A stretch of 7,657 bases of DNA, from contig JAQUQF010000078.1 in NCBI GenBank assembly GCA_028749105.1, forward strand, positions 1-7,657, given 5' to 3'. Origin of the DNA: Acidobacteriota bacterium. GTDB taxonomy: Bacteria > Acidobacteriota > Aminicenantia > UBA2199. Of this stretch, positions 1-6,310 are shown in pieces. Both the position numbers and the translations under genes were made by a program. The notes beneath the pieces are model-generated. The model was not told where the DNA came from and searched no databases. It saw only the letters and a list, made by a program, of their open reading frames with translations. How positions within the stretch are numbered: the first letter of the stretch is position 1; each line of letters starts with the position of its first letter.

Positions 1-15
1 GTGCTCTTCCGATCT
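1..15 (+). other. Illumina adapter remnant at contig end
   Basis: The first 15 bases, GTGCTCTTCCGATCT, are identical to the 3' end of the standard Illumina TruSeq read-2 adapter. This is sequencing contamination that survived trimming, and genomic sequence probably starts at base 16. It sits inside the reading frame of the truncated glycosyltransferase and adds a few artificial codons (reading Lys-Ile-Gly-Arg-Ala) to the end of the translated fragment. Confidence 0.93.
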
Positions 16-265
16 TGATCAGCATCGGCTTGAAGGAAAAGTGATTCAGCCATTCCCTGAACAACGAGAGGCGCGGGCGATCAAAGATCCGCCACTCGCT
101 GCATGCGGCTTTTATTTCTTCTTCATGGATCGGCTCATTTCGCTCTTTGAAAGCGATGAGGGTAACATCGTGACCATTCAGGGACGCGATCAGGGAGGCC
201 AGCCGGATCTTCGAGCCGCTGTCCTCGGGAAAGGGAAAGAATGGCGAAACGATCAACACCTTCAT
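1..265 (-). CDS. Glycosyltransferase, GT4-like, N-terminal fragment (truncated by contig end)
   Basis: This is the 5' part of a gene that runs off the left edge; 83 codons are genomic before the adapter. The product begins MKVLIVSPFFPFPEDSGSK and continues with an amphipathic helix, then HDVTLIAF. This is the usual first beta-alpha-beta unit of a GT-B fold glycosyltransferase: a hydrophobic strand ending in SPFFP, a Gly/Ser turn at about residues 16-18 and a second strand at 32-39. The start is supported by a purine-rich GGGGGGAG box ending 4 bases before the ATG. It follows the preceding glycosyltransferase gene after a 39-base gap and is probably in the same operon. The donor-binding C-terminal domain is absent, so sugar specificity cannot be judged. 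The GT assignment rests on the N-terminal pattern and context only. Confidence 0.75.
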   Translation of the reverse strand, partial: MKVLIVSPFFPFPEDSGSKIRLASLIASLNGHDVTLIAFKERNEPIHEEEIKAACSEWRIFDRPRLSLFREWLNHFSFKPMLIKIGRA

Positions 266-304
266 TCCGCTCCCCCCATTTCAATCCATCGGCATGTTAG
301 CATG

Positions 305-1474
305 TCACGTTTCCGGGGACGCTTCGTCCGCCGCTGCCAACGACCGATATATGGCGGTGATCGCGGCAACATGCCTGCGGATGGGAAAGGCCTGTTCGAT
401 CTTTTTTCTTGCCGCCTCCCCCAGGCGTTGCGCCTCCTGTGGATGCTGCAGCAGTGAAACGACGGCGGCGGCGAGGGCGGCATCATCCCCCGGCTCGACC
501 AATATGCCGGAGATGCCGTCAGCGATGATCTCGGGAATGCCCCCGGTCCTGGTGGCGACGATCGGCCTGCCGCAGGCCGCCGCTTCCAGCAGGGTGCGCG
601 GCAGCGGATCACGGAAGACCGCGGGATGGACGAATACATCCATTGCCTGGATCAGCGCCACGACATCGTCGCGAAATCCGGTGAAGATGATCGTGTCCTG
701 GATTCCAAGCTCGCCCGCCAGCGCCTTCAGCTTTCTCTCGTAGGCTTCGTCACTGGAGTGAAAGGCCTGGCCGATCAAAAGGACCTTGCAAGCCGGGAAA
801 ACGGCGCGGATGCGCGCTGCCGCCCGGATCAGGACATCCTGGCCCTTGGCGGGATGAATGACGCCAACGGCACCGATGAGGGTGACCGAGGATGAAATGC
901 CCAGGCGGTCGCGGGTCTCCTGGCGGGGGCGCTCCGCCATCTCCTGCAGGTCGATGCCATTGTAGACGACTTCGGTTTTTCCGCGCAGGGCGGGATTCAC
1001 CTTCAGGATGGCAGCCGTTGTCGATTGCGAGACGGCGATGACCTTGTCCGACAGCCAAGCGAGAAATCGGGACTTGGCCGGGGAGAGGAACGGGCTTTGA
1101 TCGATATCGCGCACGTGGGTCACGGTGAAGGCGCCGGCCAGCCGGCCCGCCAATCCGCCGATATACGCGGCCCGGGGTGAATTGGCATGGACGATCCGTA
1201 TCCGCCGACGGCGGATGATCCTGGCGATGCGCCATATGCTTTTCAGCGCCCGCGGCAGCGTTGCCAGTCCGTGCATTTCGCCGAAGCGGATCATGCCCGG
1301 GACGATCTGAAGCTCGATCCCCGCTTCCCGCGCGCGGTCAGCAAACAGGCCCTCTTCCGGCAGCAAAAGGAGCGGCTGGAACCGCCCGCGATCCAATCCT
1401 TTCATCAGGCTGAGCAGGCTGAATTCGGCCCCGCTCATCTTGGCCGTGTTGCTGACATACACGATCGGGATCAT
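305..1474 (-). CDS. Glycosyltransferase, GT4 family
   Basis: This 389-residue enzyme probably transfers a sugar from an NDP-sugar to a growing lipid-linked glycan on the cytoplasmic face. The N-terminal GT-B domain (1 to about 180) starts MIPIVYVSNTAKMSGAEFSL, with the usual SGAE acceptor-side loop at 14-17. The C-terminal donor domain has a phosphate-loop-like segment VGVIHPAKG (203-211, Lys210), FTGFRDDV at 264-271, and the nucleotide-binding block around 288-315 with LLEAAACGRPIVATRTGG. The usual E-x7-E motif is present as Asp289-x7-Glu297, and the usual Arg of the R..K pair is Val205. I place the start at the ATG at 1474 because it overlaps the upstream stop in an ATGA junction and has a GGAGG box 10 bases upstream. 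An in-frame ATG at 1507 would overlap the upstream gene by 37 bases and adds a non-family-like extension. The exact donor and acceptor are unknown. Confidence 0.9.
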   Translation of the reverse strand: MIPIVYVSNTAKMSGAEFSLLSLMKGLDRGRFQPLLLLPEEGLFADRAREAGIELQIVPGMIRFGEMHGLATLPRALKSIWRIARIIRRRRIRIVHANSPRAAYIGGLAGRLAGAFTVTHVRDIDQSPFLSPAKSRFLAWLSDKVIAVSQSTTAAILKVNPALRGKTEVVYNGIDLQEMAERPRQETRDRLGISSSVTLIGAVGVIHPAKGQDVLIRAAARIRAVFPACKVLLIGQAFHSSDEAYERKLKALAGELGIQDTIIFTGFRDDVVALIQAMDVFVHPAVFRDPLPRTLLEAAACGRPIVATRTGGIPEIIADGISGILVEPGDDAALAAAVVSLLQHPQEAQRLGEAARKKIEQAFPIRRHVAAITAIYRSLAAADEASPET

Positions 1475-2676
1475 GCGGGTTTTGCCTCCGCATGCTGCCC
1501 GATGCACGACTCCAGGGCGGATTCGTATCGCTGCGCGGTCGTCTCCCAGTCATAGCCGGCCAGCACGCGCCGCCTGGACTCCGCCGCAAAGCGTTTCCGC
1601 AAATCCCCGTCGGCAAGAAGCTCCAGGACGGCCCGGGCAAACGCTGCGGCATTTCCGGGCTCGACCAGGATGCCGTTTTCCCCATGGCGAATCAATTCGG
1701 GGACCGCTGTGGAGTCAACGCTGACGACCGCCTTCCCGGCCGCCATGGCCTGCAGCAGGGAGAGGCAAAACGTTTCATAGGTAGAATGGAAAACAAACAC
1801 GTCGGCCAGCGCATAATAGAACGGGAGCTCTTCATCGGGGATGTACCCGGCGAAAAGGACCCGGGACGAGATCCCCAAATCCCGGGCCAGGTCCCGCAGT
1901 CTTCCCAGCTCGGGCCCTTTGCCGCCGATGACCAGATAGGCATCGGTCGTTTTCAACAGGATCCCCTGGGCCCGGATCAGTACGTCCACCCGCTTCCAGG
2001 GATCCAGCCGTTGCAGGGCCAGAAGGACCTTCGCCTCCCCCGGTATCCCCAACCGTTCCCGCAAGGAACCCGCATCCGTGCCGGGGGCGAAGCGCCGGGT
2101 ATCAACGGCGAAAGGGATCACATCTGCTGCTGACCCTTGGGCGCCGCCCAACGCCTGCCGGCAGTATTCCGAGATGAACAAAGTGCGATCCACGGCGCGC
2201 ATGGACCAGCGGACATAAGTCTCCCAAAAGCGGGGAATGCCGGGTCCGGGAACATCCCGGCCGATGAGCGAAAGGAGGACGGGAATGCGCAGCTTTTTGC
2301 GGATGCGGGTTCCGGCGAGTCCGCAGGGGAGCGCGTAAAAAGCCAGCACCACGTCAGGTTTGAAAGAACGGGCCTGGCGCATGGCCCGACGGGCCAGGGA
2401 GAGCGAAAAGGGAGGGATCAGCCCCTGCAAAAGGCCCTGACCGGGAGCGTCCTTGAAGTTTACACAGTCGGCAAAGCGCGCCACTTCAAAGCCCGACATG
2501 TCGAACCCACTTCCCTCCATCCCGTACTCCGCTGACAATTTGCGGGGCAACGTGGGAGTCAGGACCCGGACTTCATGCTTTCGTGCCAGGTGCCGGCATA
2601 TTTCATAGATCCCCAGCTCGGCTCCCCCCATGACCGGCAGGAAAGTCGGGCTGAGAACGAGGACCTTCATCTTCAT
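1471..2676 (-). CDS. Glycosyltransferase, GT4 family
   Basis: This 401-residue GT-B fold enzyme begins MKMKVLVLSPTFLPVMGGAE, a textbook GT4 N-terminus with the GGAE loop at 17-20. The donor domain carries Arg223 and Lys228 in LQRLDPWK (phosphate contacts), then GGKGPE (251-256), GYIPDEELPFYYALADVFV (277-295), and the nucleotide-sugar motif with STAVPELI and GILVEPG at 322-341. The E-x7-E pair is altered to Glu301-x7-Gln309. The start at 2676 forms an ATGA overlap with the upstream methyltransferase stop. A second ATG lies two codons in. A longer in-frame start at 2829 would run inside the upstream gene and encodes no family-like sequence. There is no clear Shine-Dalgarno box, so translation probably depends on coupling. 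Its probable job is adding one sugar in surface-glycan assembly; specificity cannot be read from sequence. Confidence 0.9.
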   Translation of the reverse strand: MKMKVLVLSPTFLPVMGGAELGIYEICRHLARKHEVRVLTPTLPRKLSAEYGMEGSGFDMSGFEVARFADCVNFKDAPGQGLLQGLIPPFSLSLARRAMRQARSFKPDVVLAFYALPCGLAGTRIRKKLRIPVLLSLIGRDVPGPGIPRFWETYVRWSMRAVDRTLFISEYCRQALGGAQGSAADVIPFAVDTRRFAPGTDAGSLRERLGIPGEAKVLLALQRLDPWKRVDVLIRAQGILLKTTDAYLVIGGKGPELGRLRDLARDLGISSRVLFAGYIPDEELPFYYALADVFVFHSTYETFCLSLLQAMAAGKAVVSVDSTAVPELIRHGENGILVEPGNAAAFARAVLELLADGDLRKRFAAESRRRVLAGYDWETTAQRYESALESCIGQHAEAKPA

Positions 2677-3371
2677 TTTTTTGACCCGAGAAAATAGATG
2701 CCTGAAGCGATATGGCTGGCATTCCTGCGCCGGGCGAGCAGAAGATCGAGATACTTGATCGGGAACGTCAGCCAACCCGCCAGGAAAACGGTGATCCGGC
2801 GAACTGCCGGGTTGCCGGAAAAGCCGCATAGGATCCCGGACAGGAATTCACGGGCGACCCAACTGACGGTGGAGGCGGGGCCCACGCACACTCCGGACTC
2901 CAATTTGGAAAAATCGGCCAGGAGCTGCTCCAGACCCTCAATGGTGAAACGGAAGAAATCCCCAGGGGTGGGATGATACCCCTGGAGAAATGGGACTTCA
3001 ATGTAAATGATTCCTTCCCGCTGGAGCACGCGATGCATCTCGCGTATCACGTCTTGCGGTCGCGGCACATGCTCCAGCACGGCCTGGCAAATGATCCCGT
3101 CAAAAACCTCGTCGGCGAATGGCAGCTGCTGGGCGTCGCCGACCACGTTCACCGAGGCAAAAAGCGCGATATCCAGGTTGACCAGCCGCACATCGCCACG
3201 GGCCAGGCTGCTGCCGCCCAGGAAGCGGTTGCCGCTGCCGATATTGAGAAGAAGCGGATTTTTTGTTCCTGCCATATGGCGGGCGACTGCCTGCATGTTG
3301 CGCCGGGCGCCGGTATTCAATGTGGCACCCGGGACAAAATAGAGTTTTTTCAGGGTCTTTTTCAGCATCAT
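2673..3371 (-). CDS. Class I SAM-dependent methyltransferase
   Basis: This is a 232-residue protein with a Methyltransf_11-type Rossmann core. Motif I is LLLNIGSGNRF (40-50), the ribose-binding acidic residue is Asp67 in VNLD, and the motif II region is VVGDAQQLPFADEVFDGI (76-93). AVLEHV follows at 97-102, then the strand REGIIYIEVPF. The C-terminal half has GYHPTPGDFFRFTIEGLEQL (131-150), a pattern often seen in methyltransferases of polysaccharide clusters, and a hydrophobic stretch around 193-212 that could contact membrane. The start at 3371 is chosen because its ATG overlaps the upstream TGA in an ATGA junction; the next codon is also ATG. The 3' end overlaps the next glycosyltransferase start the same way. 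It likely methylates a sugar or lipid-carrier intermediate of the glycan. The acceptor is unknown, and other small-molecule or protein targets are possible. Confidence 0.87.
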   Translation of the reverse strand: MMLKKTLKKLYFVPGATLNTGARRNMQAVARHMAGTKNPLLLNIGSGNRFLGGSSLARGDVRLVNLDIALFASVNVVGDAQQLPFADEVFDGIICQAVLEHVPRPQDVIREMHRVLQREGIIYIEVPFLQGYHPTPGDFFRFTIEGLEQLLADFSKLESGVCVGPASTVSWVAREFLSGILCGFSGNPAVRRITVFLAGWLTFPIKYLDLLLARRRNASHIASGIYFLGSKK

Positions 3372-4057
3372 GGTTTGCTGCAACAGAACAGGAAACTGTA
3401 CGAGAGGTTCAACGGGATGAACGGCCTGACGATCTTGTATAGCAGGGGAGAGCACCGGGAGCTGTAATTGTGCTTCAGAACCTTGTCGATCCGGAAGCCG
3501 CCAGCCTGAAGCATTTCACTCCATTCCACTCGCGTGGCCCAGCGATCGAGCATTTGCTCCGTGGTCCGCCCGGTGGCGCCCTGACAGAAAACGTTCCACA
3601 CCGTCATCAGGAAATAGCTGTTGGGCACCAAAACCAGGACGCGGCCGTTCTTTTTCAAAACCCGCCGCATTTCACGCACTCCGGCCTCCGGATTGAAAAA
3701 ATGCTCCAGGCTGCCGAGATTGGCCACATAATCGAACGAATCGTCGGCAAACGGCAGGCACTCTCCATCACCCAGAACGACTTCCGACCGGGCGGCATTG
3801 GCGTGAGACAGCTTGACCGCCTCACTGGAGAAGTCGACACCGGTCGCCTGCAGGCCGTAGGCTTCCGCCTCTGCCAGCAGGTAGCCGCCACCGCAGGCGA
3901 CGTCCAAAAGCAGGCACCCCTTTTCCGGCGCCAGGACGCTCATGATCCAACGGTAGAATTCCGGGGATTCCCTCAATGGCTGGCGGCGGAAAATCCGGTC
4001 ATAGGATTCCCGCAGCTCCCCGGTCGTGCGCAATAAATTTTTCTTCGTATACTCCAT
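3368..4057 (-). CDS. Class I SAM-dependent methyltransferase
   Basis: This is a 229-residue methyltransferase. The N-terminal helical part contains ESYDRIF (17-23). The SAM-binding motif I is LLLDVACGGGYL (49-60), with acidic Asp75 in GVDFS. A motif II-like GDGECLPFADDSFDYV spans 97-111, then LGSLEHFFNPE (114-124), EMRRVLKKNGRVLVLVPN (129-146) and an AGGF element near 185-188. This matches Methyltransf_11/25 architecture. The C-terminus is hydrophobic and aromatic with several Cys residues (PFIPLNLSYSFLFCC). The gene starts 6 bases after the flippase stop and ends in an ATGA overlap with the second methyltransferase. Two adjacent but clearly different methyltransferases suggest two distinct methylations or dedicated acceptors. 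The substrate is not deducible; glycan modification is inferred from context. Confidence 0.88.
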   Translation of the reverse strand: MEYTKKNLLRTTGELRESYDRIFRRQPLRESPEFYRWIMSVLAPEKGCLLLDVACGGGYLLAEAEAYGLQATGVDFSSEAVKLSHANAARSEVVLGDGECLPFADDSFDYVANLGSLEHFFNPEAGVREMRRVLKKNGRVLVLVPNSYFLMTVWNVFCQGATGRTTEQMLDRWATRVEWSEMLQAGGFRIDKVLKHNYSSRCSPLLYKIVRPFIPLNLSYSFLFCCSKP

Positions 4058-4063
4058 CTTCGG

Positions 4064-5611
4064 TCACCCCTTGCGCAAAAATCGCTTGCTGATAAATGCC
4101 AGTTCCTCGGTGCGCAAGACCATGAGCGCCCCCCCGTACACACAAAAAGCGACCGCCGTGCCGAGCATAAACACAAGGTTCGGCCCGGCAAGCCCGCGCA
4201 AAAAATGCTTCAGGGGGATGATCAGGGCGAACGATGCACCGGAGGCAAGGATCGCCTTTTGCAGGCAGCGCAGGATCGGGGAAGTCGGGATCCTGCCGAT
4301 TCTTTTCGCGACGATCCAGAGGAAACATGAGATGCTGATGAGGGATTGCAGCGACGCGGCCAGGGCGACGCCAGTGCATCCCATAACCCGCGACAGGACC
4401 AGGGCCAGAAGAACATAGAGGATGAATCCGCCGGCCCCAACCAGGGCGATCGTCGTGGTGAGCTGCAGCGAATACAGCGTGTTCAACACCGGCAGGCCGA
4501 CCGTCGAAACGAGCAGGTATCCCAGGTAGGCCAGAAGGATCATGCCGACCGCACGCGTCGCCTGGGGGGTGAAGCTGCCGCGCTGGAACGCCAGCCGCAC
4601 CAGATCATTTCCCGCAAGGACGATCAGCAGGGCCACGGGCGTCACCAGCAGGATCATGGCGCGCAGGCCTCGCGACAGGGCGTCCCGCAACCCGGGAAGA
4701 TCCATGACAGCGGAACGCTCGGACAGGCGCTGGAAAAGGGGGAGTGATATCCCCTGGGTCAGGAGGATCAGCAAGGCGGAGTTGATCTTGCCCGCATAGC
4801 CGAGATAGGCGATGCTCCCCGGCGCCAGACGCGAGGAGATGAAGCGCTCGACGACGACGTTCGTCTTGTAAAACAGCGATCCGAGCAGCAATGGCAGCAT
4901 CAGCGCCAGCAGGGAAACGACCTCTTTTTGCCGCAGATCAAGGGACGGGACATAGCGGCCGCGGCGGAACAGCACGGACTGGAGCCAAAAAAACTGGATG
5001 AGCGATCCGGCCAGGGTGCCGACGGCGATGCTGCGAAGGCCAAGCCGGCCGTGAAACAGCATGACGCAGGACAGTATGGCCGCGCTGGAGACGGCCTGGG
5101 CGAGGAGCGGGCGGACAAACTGCTTCCGGGCATAGCAGATGCTGGACAACATGACCGCGACCCCGGTAAAGACCGACGACAGGATAAAATATGAAAAAAG
5201 GGACGAGGAAAGAACGGCCGTTGGCGCCGAAAAACCGGGGTTGATCAGGGCGATGATGCGTTTTGAGAATACCGTCCCGATCACGGCGATGCCCGCGAGC
5301 AAGATGAAGGCGGCATTGACGGCGATGCTGGCCAGCCGCCAGGAATTGCCCTCGCCCTCTGTCCTGCTTTTCATGAATACCGGGATGAACGTGGCCGGTA
5401 TGATGACCTGCAGGATGGCCAGGATGACCTGCGGCAGGGTCATGGCCGCGAAAAAGGCGTCGATCTCGCTGCCGGCGCCGAAAAAATAGGCCAGGACGGT
5501 CAGGGTCAGGTAACTGATGAACGCGTTGATGGCTGCAAAAAAAGTGATGGCCACGAACGACGAGAACGCCTTCCCCCCGTGTTCGCTCATGTCTTGATCA
5601 ACGGCATGCAT
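4064..5611 (-). CDS. MurJ/MviN-family lipid-linked precursor flippase
   Basis: This 515-residue polytopic membrane protein, close to the 511 residues of E. coli MurJ, has roughly 13-14 hydrophobic segments. Family hallmarks in order are FFGAGSEIDAFFAA (43-56), VERFISSRLAPGSIAYLGYAGKI (254-276), LAFQRGSFTPQAT (340-352) and VLNTLYSLQLTTTIAL (375-390). MOP/MATE-superfamily members of this kind flip undecaprenyl-linked intermediates across the inner membrane. The N-terminal arginines typical of lipid II flippases are not evident here (helix 1 NAFISYLTL, helix 2 LPQVILAIL), and Lys275 replaces the later Arg. The gene leads a polysaccharide operon, so export of a glycan-lipid (Wzx-like role) is more likely than being the housekeeping lipid II flippase. 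The start is uncertain: ATG at 5611 is used, ATG at 5590 is equally possible, and neither has a good ribosome site. Confidence 0.88.
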   Translation of the reverse strand: MHAVDQDMSEHGGKAFSSFVAITFFAAINAFISYLTLTVLAYFFGAGSEIDAFFAAMTLPQVILAILQVIIPATFIPVFMKSRTEGEGNSWRLASIAVNAAFILLAGIAVIGTVFSKRIIALINPGFSAPTAVLSSSLFSYFILSSVFTGVAVMLSSICYARKQFVRPLLAQAVSSAAILSCVMLFHGRLGLRSIAVGTLAGSLIQFFWLQSVLFRRGRYVPSLDLRQKEVVSLLALMLPLLLGSLFYKTNVVVERFISSRLAPGSIAYLGYAGKINSALLILLTQGISLPLFQRLSERSAVMDLPGLRDALSRGLRAMILLVTPVALLIVLAGNDLVRLAFQRGSFTPQATRAVGMILLAYLGYLLVSTVGLPVLNTLYSLQLTTTIALVGAGGFILYVLLALVLSRVMGCTGVALAASLQSLISISCFLWIVAKRIGRIPTSPILRCLQKAILASGASFALIIPLKHFLRGLAGPNLVFMLGTAVAFCVYGGALMVLRTEELAFISKRFLRKG

Positions 5612-5696
5612 TCTGTTTTCATGATAAGGCCGCCACTTTTCCCCTTGCCATGTTCAGCCTGATAATCCAATGGTACCCTGGGATATTGCCTTTTTA

Positions 5697-5725
5697 TTTA
5701 TAGTCCATAATGCTTTTAAAATCAA
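5697..5725 (-). promoter_or_regulatory. Predicted sigma70-type promoter of the leftward glycan operon
   Basis: On the minus strand TTGATT (5725-5720) and TATAAA (5702-5697) are separated by exactly 17 bases in an AT-rich spacer. Transcription would start near 5690, giving a leader of about 80-100 bases before the flippase start. No classic ops/JUMPstart element is present in that leader. Confidence 0.6.
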
Positions 5726-5747
5726 TGCCGCTTTTCTCAAGCTCGTA

Positions 5748-5776
5748 TTGACATTGCCTTTCATTTTCAATACATT
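5748..5776 (+). promoter_or_regulatory. Predicted sigma70-type promoter of the Trm112-like gene
   Basis: A perfect -35 TTGACA (5748-5753) is followed after 17 bases by TACATT (5771-5776), a 4-of-6 match to the -10 consensus. The start site would lie near 5783, about 50 bases before the ATG at 5833. It points away from the operon promoter 22 bases to its left, so the two genes form a divergent pair. Confidence 0.62.
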
Positions 5777-5821
5777 ATCAGCAAGCGCAAAATGCATTTT
5801 TTCAATTGTTCCCCAATGAAT

Positions 5822-5825
5822 GGAG
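5822..5825 (+). promoter_or_regulatory. Ribosome binding site that decides the Trm112-like start
   Basis: GGAG lies 7 bases before the ATG at 5833. The reading frame extends upstream to a TTG at 5806, but the family-like sequence (MINKDILKILRCPE) begins at 5833, and the box fits only that start. Confidence 0.65.
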
Positions 5826-5832
5826 CCCGGCG

Positions 5833-6093
5833 ATGATCAATAAGGATATTTTAAAAATACTTCGCTGCCCCGAGACAAAGCAGCAGCTGGATTACATCGA
5901 AGGACCGATCATTGACGCGATCAACGCTGAAATCAAAAAGGGCATCTTGAAAAACAGGGGGGATCACCCCCTGCCATGCCCCATCGAGGCCGGCTTGTTG
6001 CGCGAAGACCGTAAATTCCTGTTTCCCATCAAGGATGGGATTCCGATCATGCTGGTCGATGAGGCGATCCCTTTCAATGAATTTGATAGATAA
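5833..6093 (+). CDS. Trm112-like small protein (long bacterial form)
   Basis: This 86-residue protein has the Trm112 family layout. The N-terminal helix plus LRCPETKQQLDY is at 10-21, a helical insert is at about 25-41, then CPIEAGLLRED (49-59) and the signature FPIKDGIPIMLVDEAIP (64-80). In archaea and eukaryotes Trm112 stabilises and activates SAM methyltransferases; bacterial homologs (YcaR/UPF0434 type, about 60 residues) are less well understood. This longer form keeps only two Cys (12 and 49), so a four-Cys zinc knuckle cannot form. I recall similar CPET-type long forms in other bacteria, so the loss is probably a subfamily trait. It has its own promoter and a GGAG site and is transcribed away from an operon with two methyltransferases, a possible partner relationship (inference). 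The gene looks more AT-rich than the operon genes. Family assignment is firm, function is not. Confidence 0.85.
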   Translation: MINKDILKILRCPETKQQLDYIEGPIIDAINAEIKKGILKNRGDHPLPCPIEAGLLREDRKFLFPIKDGIPIMLVDEAIPFNEFDR

Positions 6094-6139
6094 CACCGAC
6101 TGAACGACACGAAGTCATGGCTGACCAGCTTCTTGCTGT

Positions 6140-6157
6140 AGGAAAATCAATTTTCCT
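6140..6157. promoter_or_regulatory. Perfect 8+8 palindrome in the spacer
   Basis: AGGAAAAT-CA-ATTTTCCT is a perfect inverted repeat with a 2-base centre. It lies 46 bases after the Trm112-like stop and about 58 bases before the -35 of the next promoter. It could be a dimeric repressor or activator site. As RNA it would form only a 6-bp AU-rich stem without a U-tract, so a terminator role is less convincing. Confidence 0.4.
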
Positions 6158-6215
6158 TATGAAGGTCTTTGTCTGCATGCCTCTAAAATAAAATGTATTT
6201 TTTCCCTGAAAAGTA

Positions 6216-6244
6216 TTGACAACGAAATTCCCATATAATAGATT
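6216..6244 (+). promoter_or_regulatory. Predicted promoter of the secreted-protein gene
   Basis: A perfect -35 TTGACA (6216-6221) is followed after 17 bases by TAGATT (6239-6244). A perfect TATAAT lies at 6234-6239 but only 12 bases from the TTGACA, too close for normal use with it, so either hexamer may be the true -10. The start site would lie near 6246-6252, giving a leader of about 65-70 bases. The arrangement resembles that of the Trm112-like gene (TATTGACA-17-TAnATT). Confidence 0.6.
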
Positions 6245-6263
6245 TTTACAGGGGAAAAGGTGT

Positions 6264-6300
6264 TTTTTTATGTTGTCGCGAAATCAAGAACAATAAAAAA
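6264..6300 (+). other. 5'-leader hairpin abutting the ribosome binding site
   Basis: In the predicted leader, TTTTTTA (6264-6270) can pair with TAAAAAA (6294-6300) and TTGT (6273-6276) with ACAA (6290-6293). This gives an 11-bp stem with a 2-base bulge and a 13-base loop. The stem ends exactly where the GGAGAGGAGG box begins, leaving the box exposed. It could stabilise the mRNA or keep the ribosome site open; no known riboswitch class is recognised. Confidence 0.4.
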
Positions 6301-6310
6301 GGAGAGGAGG
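6301..6310 (+). promoter_or_regulatory. Very strong ribosome binding site
   Basis: GGAGAGGAGG contains two overlapping Shine-Dalgarno cores and ends 5 bases before the ATG at 6316. This is by far the best site in the window and points to high translation of the secreted protein. Confidence 0.85.

Noticed and set aside
41..457. 138-codon open frame on the plus strand near the left edge
   Set aside because: It spans the start of one glycosyltransferase and the end of another on the opposite strand; its translation is low-quality and matches no family.
2973..3467. 164-codon open frame on the plus strand
   Set aside because: It lies antisense to two well-supported methyltransferase genes, lacks family-like sequence and a ribosome site, and is typical of shadow frames in GC-rich DNA. 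The same applies to the plus-strand frames at 1492-2133, 3470-4036 and 4346-4747.
5612..5640. Possible ops/JUMPstart (RfaH) element in the glycan operon leader
   Set aside because: Only GGCGG of the GGCGGTAG core is present (GGCGGCCTTAT on the minus strand), so the element is not supported.
6094..6139. Terminator after the Trm112-like gene
   Set aside because: Only 4-bp stems such as CAGC-TTCTT-GCTG are present, with no T-run.
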